Positions 6,213-12,265 of a stretch of 12,265 nt of DNA are shown piece by piece. Location: contig JAKSAU010001198.1 in assembly GCA_022361535.1 (NCBI GenBank), positions 1-12,265 on the forward strand. Direction: 5' to 3'. Each line of letters starts with the position of its first letter. Positions within the stretch are counted from its first letter, which is position 1. A program made the position numbers and the translations under genes. Below the pieces are notes generated by a model that saw only the letters and a list, made by a program, of their open reading frames with translations, searched no databases and was not told the DNA's origin. Source of the DNA: Desulfobacterales bacterium (GTDB lineage: Bacteria > Desulfobacterota > Desulfobacteria > Desulfobacterales > Desulfobacteraceae).

Positions 6213-7827
6213 ATGTCAGACTTTCGACAATTTTCTCAAAATTTTCGTGGTTCGCCAGGCTTGATGGATGGACAACCACATAGACGCACTGGTCGTTTTT
6301 GTAGGAAGACACTACCAAAGAGTTTACCTGATAATAATCTTGGTATACCCATTTTATAACAGTCCTGTAGGCATTTGTGCCACACTTTAACACTATTTCC
6401 TTGTTGCCAACAACCCTGACATCGGAACCTACCTGCTTGAGAATTTCAGCATAATAAATAGGCCCAAAATCCCTTAATTCGAGCTTTTCTGGTTTGGTTA
6501 TCACATTGGCTGCAAAGTTGACCCGTTTTGGTATATTCATCCTCATTATTTGTCCCGGAGAAGCGACACTTTGCTTTTGGCTCCCAATAGGATACTCAAA
6601 CATAAATTTTGGTGTCTTAGTCCGTATGAAGACACCGTCCTTCGCTATTCCTTCTTCTTTGGATAACCAAACGAATCCATCTTGAAAAGGTATTGATATG
6701 CTTTTCACCAAAGTATCAAGTTTTTCGGCTTCTCTCGAATTTGCCGGCAACGACTCAGAAGATACAACCGCAGGAAAAATATATTTCTTCGTTAACTCAA
6801 GCGGAAGAGAAGTTTTCTCACCGGGTAAGCCACCGGTAAATACCACAACCATATTCATCTCCGGTGCCACCAAAATATACTGACCACTATAGCCGATAGC
6901 AGAATAATTGCCGCCATCATCCACCCACCATTGATAACCGTATTGCAAAGCTGGTTTAGCTTCAATATGTCCACGCGTTGATTTTTCTACCCAAGACCGC
7001 GAGACAAGTTGCTTTTCCCCCCACCTTCCTTTATTGAGGTAAAGCCACCCAATTTTGGCCATGTCATGGGGTTTTAACCACATCCGACCATATCCAACAT
7101 CAATACCCTGCGGGCTTTTTTCCCAATCAATTTCCGAAATACCAAGTGGAGTGAATAGATTCTTTTCAGCAAATTCTCTGGTTTCCATTTTCGTTGTAGT
7201 ATTGATGATTACCGATAAAAGATGTGATAGGCCGTTGCAGTACTCGAATCTATTACCTGGAGGACAGACCATCGGTAGATTAAGGACATGTTGCCCCCAA
7301 TCACCGCTACGCTTCATTTTGAATAATCCTTTCCAATTGTAATGATGAGAGTCTCTGCAATCTAAACCAGAGGCCATAATTAACAAGTGCTCAAGTGTAA
7401 TTGACCTTTTATTGTCACCTAAGCTATCAATTATATTATGCGGTAATAATTCAACAATAGGTTGGTCGACACTTTTTATATACCCTCTATCAATCGCTAT
7501 GCCTATCAGGATCGACATAATACTCTTTGTACAGGAACGAATGATATGTCTCTGGTCTTCTGAGAATGGGTAAAAGTAGGCATCAAGAACCATGTAACCA
7601 TTTCGGATTATTGATATGTTATCTATGTTGTAAGTTTTCATTTTTATTTCTTCAATCATATTGGCAAGCATTTGAGACTGCATACCTTGCTTTTCTGGTG
7701 TAGAGCTCTGCCATCCATCAGTCGGGTAGGTGTTAGCGGTGGCAAAGGTGACTGAGCAAAACATTAAAATTACAAAAAAAGCAAACCCGAGAAAAATAGA
7801 AATTTTTATTTCTTTAAATAGTTTCAT
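6205..7827 (-). CDS. Exported beta-lactamase-fold serine hydrolase (class C-like)
   Basis: A 540-residue protein of the beta-lactamase/penicillin-binding (AmpC-like, Pfam Beta-lactamase) fold. Residues 1-31 form a signal peptide (FLGFAFFVILMFCSVTFATA), so it should be periplasmic. The catalytic motifs are present: S98-x-x-K101 (SCTK), Y196-C-N198 (YCN), and a third-strand motif GYSG (312-315) in place of KTG/HSG. The hydrolase domain spans about 45-345. About 190 extra residues follow, of uncertain fold, ending KIVESLTFE. Such proteins are usually esterases, D-amino-acid peptidases or 6-aminohexanoate-oligomer-hydrolase-like enzymes rather than true beta-lactamases, and no resistance role can be claimed. 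The start at 7827 is preferred to 7845 because AAGGGA lies 4 bases upstream. The gene is transcribed alone and converges with yaiI. Confidence 0.9.
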   Translation of the reverse strand: MKLFKEIKISIFLGFAFFVILMFCSVTFATANTYPTDGWQSSTPEKQGMQSQMLANMIEEIKMKTYNIDNISIIRNGYMVLDAYFYPFSEDQRHIIRSCTKSIMSILIGIAIDRGYIKSVDQPIVELLPHNIIDSLGDNKRSITLEHLLIMASGLDCRDSHHYNWKGLFKMKRSGDWGQHVLNLPMVCPPGNRFEYCNGLSHLLSVIINTTTKMETREFAEKNLFTPLGISEIDWEKSPQGIDVGYGRMWLKPHDMAKIGWLYLNKGRWGEKQLVSRSWVEKSTRGHIEAKPALQYGYQWWVDDGGNYSAIGYSGQYILVAPEMNMVVVFTGGLPGEKTSLPLELTKKYIFPAVVSSESLPANSREAEKLDTLVKSISIPFQDGFVWLSKEEGIAKDGVFIRTKTPKFMFEYPIGSQKQSVASPGQIMRMNIPKRVNFAANVITKPEKLELRDFGPIYYAEILKQVGSDVRVVGNKEIVLKCGTNAYRTVIKWVYQDYYQVNSLVVSSYKNDQCVYVVVHPSSLANHENFEKIVESLTFE

Positions 7828-7893
7828 GGCATCCCTTGTAGTCATTGGGTGAGAGGTTACTTACAATGAAATGTCACAATCCAACTAGTCGGA

Positions 7894-7899
7894 ATTATA
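7894..7899 (-). promoter_or_regulatory. Possible -10 element for the hydrolase gene
   Basis: A perfect TATAAT on the minus strand, 67 bases upstream of the hydrolase ATG. The expected -35 position reads AAATAT, so the promoter is unsupported apart from the -10. Confidence 0.25.
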
Positions 7900-8074
7900 T
7901 GATATTAATCTTAAGTATATTTGTATAATTCATAAATCAACGAAAATTTAATGATACAGATGGTATCATTGAGAAAAGAGTAAATCCAAACCCTGAGCTA
8001 ATAGTATTAAAGCTCTGGTTTTCAGATGTAAGACTGCACACAACATGTCGTGCTTGGGCGATTCTCATCAAAGA

Positions 8075-8102
8075 CGAGCAATCATAATAGATAGATTGCT
8101 CG
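8075..8102. repeat. 9-bp perfect inverted repeat
   Basis: CGAGCAATC and GATTGCTCG flank a 10-base AT centre (ATAATAGATA). There is no T-run on either side, so it is not an intrinsic terminator. It could be a protein-binding site or part of a mobile-element remnant. It is about 200 bases upstream of the next plus-strand gene. Confidence 0.6.
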
Positions 8103-8305
8103 CGATCTTGGATTTTGGAGCTTGCGAATCCTTGTTGCAATAATTTTCCTTATTGTATCTTAAGAAGACATATAGTCAAACAGTTAGGAACATAACTTTG
8201 TGATGCCCAAAGGGATTTATATCTGATAAGATGATTGAAGAATTAATTGTATCTGATCTTAGTCAACGCATTCATACTGATGTTATTCAAATCAGGAGAG
8301 GCATC

Positions 8306-8530
8306 ATGACGGCAAAAAAAAATTATGCCACCAAGCTTATCGTCCTTGTGATCCTTTATTCTCTTTTCAGCCCATTGGGGATATTCGCAGATGAAACCCG
8401 TCCATGTCCAAAAAAATGGACATCAGATATACCGTTTTCAGAACCGCTTTTCGAGGTTGTCTTTATGGGGGGGAGAGGTACCCAGGCTTATTCATTCAGC
8501 AGCCAGGGAAAAGTGATCAACGGCCGATAA
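8306..8530 (+). CDS. Short secreted protein of unknown function
   Basis: A 74-residue product. The ATG at 8306 has AGGAGAG (8294-8300) 5 bases upstream, far better than the in-frame upstream ATG at 8231. Residues 1-28 form a signal peptide (basic MTAKKNYATK, hydrophobic LIVLVILYSLFSPLGIFA, cleavage FA|DE). The mature part of about 46 residues (DETRPCPKKW..., ending SSQGKVINGR) has a single cysteine, which does not sit in a lipobox. It is unusually short for an exported protein and ends abruptly, so it may be the 5' remnant of a longer gene cut by a stop at 8528-8530, though the bases after the stop do not continue far in any frame. No family was recognised. It lies about 120 bases before the YitT gene on the same strand. 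Confidence 0.6.
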   Translation: MTAKKNYATKLIVLVILYSLFSPLGIFADETRPCPKKWTSDIPFSEPLFEVVFMGGRGTQAYSFSSQGKVINGR

Positions 8531-8607
8531 GATCCCTATGAGATAAACTGGTTTGATTGATGCGTTTTGGTAGTATATCCTTTAGATGTGTGGCGAAGGA
8601 AGACTCA

Positions 8608-8688
8608 ATGATCAAAAAAACTCAACACATAGAAGAATTCAAAGGCTCTTTCGATGAAGTGGAAATCTATCCGCCAACAGTCAATTGA
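8608..8688 (+). CDS. Possible 26-codon leader ORF overlapping the yitT-family start
   Basis: ATG at 8608 is preceded by AAGGAAG (8596-8602) at 5 bases, a better site than the AAAGG before the YitT start. The frame (MIKKTQHIEEFKG..., 26 residues) ends at TGA 8688, 35 bases inside the YitT gene in another frame. It could couple or limit YitT translation, or be chance. Confidence 0.3.
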   Translation: MIKKTQHIEEFKGSFDEVEIYPPTVN

Positions 8689-9550
8689 ATACTCAATGAC
8701 CATTGGAGCAGGCATTCTTTACTCCATTGCCTTGAAATACTTTGTTCTCCCTTCCAAGGTTATTCTGACGGGAACCGAAGGCATTGCTGCTGCCCTGTCC
8801 TATTATTTTGACAGTTACGGGCTGTTCATCCTATTGTATGTGGTCTTTCAAGTGTTACTTCTGGTCTTTGCCTTCGTCAAGGTCAGTAATATGTTTGCTA
8901 CCCGCTCTCTCATAGTTGTTGCCACGGTTGTACTCTTTTTGGCTTTCTTACCTGATTTACGATTTGCCGAGCCAGAGCCTCAGAATGAACGGGTTATCCT
9001 GGTTCTATTTGGTGGGCTTTTATCAGGTGTGGCAAAAGCCATTGCGTTTCGGTACCGTGGATCCACCGGAGACGAGGATCTGATCGGCGCATACTTTGCC
9101 ATGAAATATTTAAAACCGGTGGGTTCCATTGCCGTATTGTCAGCCATTGGATCTACAACCTTTGGATTGATCATGGATTTTATGAAAACCGGGGACTTTG
9201 AAACAGCTGTCAATACACTCATGTATACTTGTATTTACATTTTTATATCCACTCAGACACTGAACAATCTCTACAGCAAATTCAAGATAAAAATGGTTGC
9301 CATCATAACCAGCGATTATGAAATCGTGGGAAAAACGATCACCGAGACATTTGAGTATCGGACCTATACCGTACAAGAAGGGCTTGGTGGCCACAGCGGA
9401 GAATCCTTCTGGATGGTAAGAACCATCATCACGGCTGAAGAACTACCACAATTGATTGATGCTATTGAGATTGCGGAACCAGGGTGCTTCTATTTTCATC
9501 ACGACATTGAGGGGGTTTCCCGCAAGTATTATATTACACCTATCGGCTAA
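8654..9550 (+). CDS. YitT-family membrane protein with C-terminal DUF2179
   Basis: A 298-residue inner-membrane protein of the YitT family (DUF161 repeats plus DUF2179). Hydrophobic segments appear near residues 14-33, 55-77, 83-101, 112-133, 152-175 and 185-205, with the family's conserved loop at about 131-146 (FRYRGSTGDEDLIGAY; usual form G-x-S-T-G-G-x-D). The soluble C-terminal DUF2179 domain runs from about 212 to 292 (KMVAIITSDYEIVGKTI, then FHHDIEGVSRKY). No transport substrate is established for the family; YitT-like proteins are common in Firmicutes and proteobacteria. The start at 8654 has only AAAGG (8641-8645) upstream at 8 bases, and an overlapping leader frame begins at 8608. 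Nothing downstream on the same strand is close enough (540 bases) to suggest an operon. Confidence 0.9.
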   Translation: MKWKSIRQQSIEYSMTIGAGILYSIALKYFVLPSKVILTGTEGIAAALSYYFDSYGLFILLYVVFQVLLLVFAFVKVSNMFATRSLIVVATVVLFLAFLPDLRFAEPEPQNERVILVLFGGLLSGVAKAIAFRYRGSTGDEDLIGAYFAMKYLKPVGSIAVLSAIGSTTFGLIMDFMKTGDFETAVNTLMYTCIYIFISTQTLNNLYSKFKIKMVAIITSDYEIVGKTITETFEYRTYTVQEGLGGHSGESFWMVRTIITAEELPQLIDAIEIAEPGCFYFHHDIEGVSRKYYITPIG

Positions 9551-9573
9551 CCCCAGTCATGGCCGATGGTGTT
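9549..9573 (+). terminator. Weak hairpin after the YitT gene
   Basis: AACCCCA at the stop codon can pair with TGGTGTT (one mismatch in seven) around an 11-base loop. No U-run follows, so intrinsic termination is doubtful. Confidence 0.2.
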
Positions 9574-10093
9574 TAGAGCATCTCGCAAAATTAATGTCAT
9601 GAGGGCCAAGACTTTCATTCTAAATCTTACCAAAGACATCTTGTGGGTGGCTAAAAAATAAAATCTGACCGCTTATAGACATAGTCCGGGAGTGAGATTT
9701 ACTAAAATATTAGCGTATAACCAGGTCTGCCTTTGAAGCAGGCATCATCCTAAATTTCGGAATCAATTTCTATACAAGCCATTGTCAATCCTTCGCCGAA
9801 TTTTGCCTGGCTAATATCCCTGGCCTAAATTCTAGAAGATCCAGTTTGTATATTTTTTCTCAATAAGCAATTGGCTTTCTCCATTTTTTAATGGAATCAG
9901 AATATTACTCATACACTAATCACTTGTGGTATTTTACCGGTTTATCTAGGGAGCAAATACCATGCGCAATAATAAATTTAAAACGCCCTGAAGAATCAAA
10001 ATCCAGGAGTTCAAATTCTACCTTGCTATTCAGGCGGTGGTCAGGATATTCTCCACTATAGCTTATTTTTACTCATTACAATAAGGCGACCCA
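9551..10093. other. 543-base gap before the first solute-binding gene
   Basis: AT-rich, with no convincing gene or RNA. It contains a minus-strand protein-like frame ending at the YitT stop (9547-9675, ends LRDALNTIGHDWG). It also has short hairpins TGCCT/AGGCA (9728-9744) and TCCATT-TTTT-AATGGA (9880-9895). A nine-codon plus-strand ORF with a good ribosome site lies at 9962-9991. No clear sigma70 promoter was found for the gene at 10094. Confidence 0.5.
9962..9991 (+). CDS. Possible 9-codon leader ORF before the first solute-binding gene
   Basis: ATG at 9962 is preceded by AGGGAG (9948-9953) at 8 bases and reads MRNNKFKTP then TGA. It lies about 100 bases upstream of the solute-binding gene. 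It may be a leader peptide or chance; there is no codon run pointing to attenuation. Confidence 0.2.
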   Translation: MRNNKFKTP

Positions 10094-10894
10094 ATGACAA
10101 AAAAAATATTGATGTTCGTTGTCATTATTTTTCTTTTGCAACCTGGCAATTATTCCAACACGGTGGGTCATGCTAAAAACCTGGATATTGCGGTACACGA
10201 ATTTTGTCCCTACCTCTGTGATCGTGCAAAAGAAAATGGAAAAGACGGTTATGTGGTTGACCTCTTACGAGCTATATATGAACCATTTGGATATCGTATT
10301 AGTTTCATACGTGTTCCTTATAAGAGGGGCTTATTGTTGGTTGAAAAGGGTAAATTTCACGGCATGCCCATGCTTAACACCCACAGCTCCCAAAAAATAA
10401 AACTAAGCAGAGAGCCGATAGGAATTTTGGTGCAGAATTTTTATGTCAAAAAAGGTCATCCATGGAAATATAAAGGAGTCTCGTCTCTAAAAGGAATAAA
10501 GGTTGGTTCTATACTGGGATACAATTATTCACCTTGGAGCCCAGAATATGAGACTTATCTTCGGGCTAACCAAAATACCGACCAAGTGGAGTATATAGCA
10601 GGGGTTGATGCCAGCCTCATTAATTTGAGAAAAATACAGATTGGTAGAATCACAACTTTTAATGAATGTGCGGACCTGGTAGATTATGTCGTTAAGAAAG
10701 AAGGAATGGATGATCAATTCCAAATTGCAGGCACCATTGGTTCGGCAATGAACTTCATGGGCTTTTCATCTGTTAATCCAGAGGCAGAACACCTTTTGAA
10801 TGTTTTTGATAGGGAAATCATTAGATTAAGAAAATCAGGAGAGCTCGATGGTATTTTAGAGATATACGGTATCTCCGACTGGGTTATGGAATAA
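10094..10894 (+). CDS. Periplasmic family-3 solute-binding-like protein
   Basis: A 266-residue protein. Residues 1-27 form a signal peptide (hydrophobic ILMFVVIIFLL, likely cleavage GHA|KN), with no lipobox cysteine. The mature part has the two-lobe family-3 (SBP_bac_3, amino-acid/opine-type) pattern: an opening strand (LDIAVHEFCPYLCD), a GYVVDLL helix, GYRISFIRVPYKRGLLLVEKGK with its arginine in the ligand region, LKGIKVGSILGY at the lobe crossing, and a C-terminal LDGILEIYGI. C38 and C42 may form a disulfide in the periplasm. AAGG (10083-10086) lies 7 bases before the ATG. No permease or ATPase gene adjoins, so it may serve a distant transporter or act as a ligand sensor with a membrane partner elsewhere. 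It is followed after 120 bases by a second, divergent family member. Confidence 0.82.
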   Translation: MTKKILMFVVIIFLLQPGNYSNTVGHAKNLDIAVHEFCPYLCDRAKENGKDGYVVDLLRAIYEPFGYRISFIRVPYKRGLLLVEKGKFHGMPMLNTHSSQKIKLSREPIGILVQNFYVKKGHPWKYKGVSSLKGIKVGSILGYNYSPWSPEYETYLRANQNTDQVEYIAGVDASLINLRKIQIGRITTFNECADLVDYVVKKEGMDDQFQIAGTIGSAMNFMGFSSVNPEAEHLLNVFDREIIRLRKSGELDGILEIYGISDWVME

Positions 10895-10988
10895 TTCTTC
10901 GTTCCTCTAACAGCCTATAAATTTGAGCAACGGATACCCTGTGTATAGTCAATATATAAAATGTAAACTTTGTGGTAATATTTTTTTA

Positions 10989-11018
10989 ATGAAAGGAACT
11001 TTTCTAAGCAATATATGA
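10989..11018 (+). CDS. Possible 9-codon ORF overlapping the second solute-binding start (ATGA)
   Basis: ATG at 10989 reads MKGTFLSNI and stops at TGA 11016-11018, which overlaps the downstream ATG as ATGA. Such overlaps often mark translational coupling, and the downstream gene has no good site of its own (AAAGGAA is 17 bases away). No clear ribosome site precedes the mini-ORF itself. Confidence 0.25.
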   Translation: MKGTFLSNI

Positions 11019-11752
11019 TGAATAAATATGTTTATAGTTCAGTGATCTTGGTGCTTATGATGGTCATTTTTCTTACAGATCCTGACATTGTATTTTCCAA
11101 AAACAAAGTGATTTTAACCACCCACAATATATATCCCTATGGCAGTTTTCCAAGTGGTGAGGAAAAACTCATTGCCGACGAAAGCTTCACTGGAACTGCC
11201 GTTAGTGTTGTCCGATGCGTGTTTAAAAAGATGGATATTCAACTGGAAATACAGGTGGTGAGTTGGAACAGAGCTCAGGTCATGGTTCGGGCAGGAGGAG
11301 CTCACGGTTTTTTTGCAGCTTCAAGACAAGAGTCCCGGGATAGATATGCCGTATTGTCAGACAGGATTGGTGTCCAGAAATGGAATTGGTATTTACTCAA
11401 AGATTCTTCCCTGAATCCTGAGACACCATCATTTAAGAAAGAGGCCCTTGTAGGAGGTTATCTGGGGACCAATGCGCTCAAATGGATGGAAGACAACGGT
11501 TATCGGATCATGGATAGATCCCATGACAATGATACCTTATTGAAAATTCTACTTTGGAAGAGGGTTGATGCTATTATGACCAGCGATGATGTTATGGATG
11601 CTTTGATAAGGGAGAACGGCATCCAGGAGAAAATAAAAGTTTATGTGAATAAGGTAAGACCCTTGGGAGTATATTTTTCTAAAGGGTTTCTTAAAAATCA
11701 ACCCGGTTTTTTGGATACCTTTAATTCTCATCTCGCCCAATGCCGAAAATAA
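11015..11752 (+). CDS. Second periplasmic family-3 solute-binding-like protein
   Basis: A 245-residue paralogue-type neighbour of the previous gene. Residues 1-28 are a signal peptide (hydrophobic SSVILVLMMVIFL, cleavage near VFS|KN). The mature protein shows the family-3 pattern in a divergent form: VILTTHNIYPYG, a helix VSVVRCVFKKM, VVSWNRAQVMVRAGGAHGFFA (the usual P/S-W-x-R-A...G...G block), ALVGGYLGTNALKWM at the second lobe, and KILLWKRVDAIMTSDDVM. It is not an obvious recent duplicate of its neighbour, since little sequence is shared outside motifs. Two ATG codons (11015, 11018) are possible starts and the ribosome site is poor; a nine-codon ORF overlaps the start. No transporter subunits are visible, so transport, chemosensing or another ligand-binding role cannot be separated. 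Confidence 0.8.
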   Translation: MMNKYVYSSVILVLMMVIFLTDPDIVFSKNKVILTTHNIYPYGSFPSGEEKLIADESFTGTAVSVVRCVFKKMDIQLEIQVVSWNRAQVMVRAGGAHGFFAASRQESRDRYAVLSDRIGVQKWNWYLLKDSSLNPETPSFKKEALVGGYLGTNALKWMEDNGYRIMDRSHDNDTLLKILLWKRVDAIMTSDDVMDALIRENGIQEKIKVYVNKVRPLGVYFSKGFLKNQPGFLDTFNSHLAQCRK

Positions 11753-12009
11753 AATCCTGTATCAAAATTGATGATCAAAATGAGTACTACCATGGTGTTT
11801 AGTGATAGACAAATAACTCGCTTTGCATTTATTAACCAGATTGATTTCGTCCTTTTGATTCGTGAACAGTGAATTTTGAATTTCGTACATCCTTAATTCA
11901 CATGGGATGTGATGTTTTAGGGCCTCTGAATGTTCCTTGTCCTTCAAAAAATAGAGGCCGTGAGACATATTTTTTAGCAAAGACGGTCACCCAAAAAGGG
12001 GCGAATCAA
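11753..12009. other. Intergenic stretch with no supported gene
   Basis: Contains an imperfect direct repeat ATCAAAATTG/ATCAAAATGA at about 11760-11784 and GGCCTCT/AGAGGCC arms 25 bases apart (about 11920-11958). A 72-codon minus-strand frame (11980-11762) starts at TTG without a ribosome site and is not convincing. No terminator with a U-run was seen for the upstream gene. Confidence 0.45.
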
Positions 12010-12141
12010 ATGGCCTCGTACAAACAATCTATTTTACTCTGTGTCTTGATATCAGTCATTTTCCTTTTTTATCTACCGCATCGCAGCAATTGCCATATAG
12101 AATGCCTGAGCAGCCTTGTTTCGGTCATGGCCGTTCTTTAA
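12010..12141 (+). CDS. Possible 43-residue hydrophobic small protein
   Basis: ATG at 12010 follows AAGGGG (about 11996-12001) at 8 bases. The product has a basic start (MASYKQS) and one hydrophobic helix (ILLCVLISVIFLFYL), like a signal peptide or single-span membrane peptide, then a short tail with two cysteines. Its last 69 bases overlap, in antisense, a more protein-like minus-strand frame, so at most one of the two may be real. Confidence 0.25.
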   Translation: MASYKQSILLCVLISVIFLFYLPHRSNCHIECLSSLVSVMAVL

Positions 12142-12265
12142 AATAGCGCCCAAGTGAAAACCTGCCTTCCTTGCTTTCTCCATGCATGCAAAATCCTTAC
12201 TAACACTGGGAATGTTTTCTTTGGATTTATTGGAGAGGTGTGTTCGCCGTTTAAAAGTGTAGAGA
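12073..12265 (-). CDS. C-terminal end of an unidentified protein, TPR-like (partial)
   Basis: A minus-strand frame open from the right edge to TAG 12075-12073, 63 codons with no interior stop and codon choice like that of neighbouring genes (GCT, GCA, AAG, AAC). The end of the product (KAGFHLGAILKNG, then NKAAQAFYMAIAAMR) fits the last helix pair of a tetratricopeptide repeat: L-G early, A at position 14, F at 18, A at 21 of the unit, although the G is one place off. The rest of the gene lies outside the window. The identity is unproven; the frame could also be accidental because a plus-strand small ORF overlaps it. Confidence 0.45.
   Translation of the reverse strand, partial: LYTFKRRTHLSNKSKENIPSVSKDFACMEKARKAGFHLGAILKNGHDRNKAAQAFYMAIAAMR

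Larger units (their letters stand above)
7828..8305. other. 478-base gap between divergent genes, with an inverted repeat
   Basis: Separates the minus-strand hydrolase from a plus-strand secreted peptide. It contains TATAAT on the minus strand (7899-7894) without a good -35, a 9-bp perfect inverted repeat at 8075-8102, and a 67-codon minus-strand frame (8140-7937). That frame has a TTG start preceded by AAGGA at 6 bases, but its product matches nothing I know. The plus strand is open there too. The segment may be a remnant of a dispersed element. Confidence 0.45.

Noticed and set aside
10003..10022. tRNA 3'-end-like stretch (GTTCAAATTCTACC), possible attachment site
   Set aside because: The T-arm does not pair, no acceptor or anticodon arm lies upstream, and no integrase is near.
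11762..11980. 72-codon minus-strand frame after the second solute-binding gene
   Set aside because: TTG start without ribosome site and no recognisable motif; partly low-complexity AT-rich DNA.
11981..12009. GEMM-like riboswitch suggested by GACGGTCACCC followed by AAAAAGGGGCG
   Set aside because: Only a three- to four-base stem; the conserved GEMM core elements are missing.

Overview
The window looks like chromosomal DNA of an AT-rich, Gram-negative bacterium, most likely an anaerobic sulfate reducer of the Desulfobacterota (Desulfobacteraceae type). The reasons are: the hybrid sensor kinase has the N-terminal coiled coil (KPTYDELLQRVQELEQ) and the HisKA block (MESIGNLAGGIAHDFNN) that I associate with that group; there is a small Cys-repeat protein of a style common there; several proteins are exported; and most starts have clear AGGAG-type ribosome binding sites. 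The lineage is an inference from family memory, not a search result.

Layout, left to right. 1-2578 (minus) is a multi-PAS hybrid histidine kinase that runs off the left edge inside its receiver domain. 2579-3107 is a long AT-rich leader with a candidate promoter and two hairpins. 3108-3581 (plus) encodes an exported pentapeptide-repeat protein. 3826-4062 encodes a 78-residue protein built of three C-x2-C-x10-C units. 4184-5840 is a compact plus-strand group: a SagB/ThcOx-type nitroreductase, a YciH/SUI1 translation factor, and a YaiI/YqxD (UPF0178) protein. 6205-7827 (minus) is an exported beta-lactamase-fold serine hydrolase, convergent with that group. 8306-8530 (plus) is a short secreted protein of unknown role. 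8654-9550 is a YitT-family membrane protein. 10094-10894 and 11015-11752 are two family-3 periplasmic solute-binding-like proteins in tandem, with no permease or ATPase beside them. 12073-12265 (minus) is the probable C-terminal end of another protein, with a TPR-like last helix pair, running off the right edge.

The window has no phage, CRISPR or intact transposon, and no gene set that forms a recognisable defence or biosynthetic system. It reads as a cell-envelope and sensing neighbourhood. Five predicted products are exported, two look like ligand binders, and one is a cytoplasmic multi-PAS sensor, but nothing in the sequence proves that they work together. The three-gene oxidoreductase/yciH/yaiI group is the only convincing operon.

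The spaces between genes are long (five exceed 300 bases). Several contain protein-like reading frames too short or start-less to be confident genes: 3597-3767, 5890-6051, 6075-6212, 7937-8140 and 9547-9675. These could be small genes, decayed genes or remnants of dispersed repeats, and they are the least explained part of the window.
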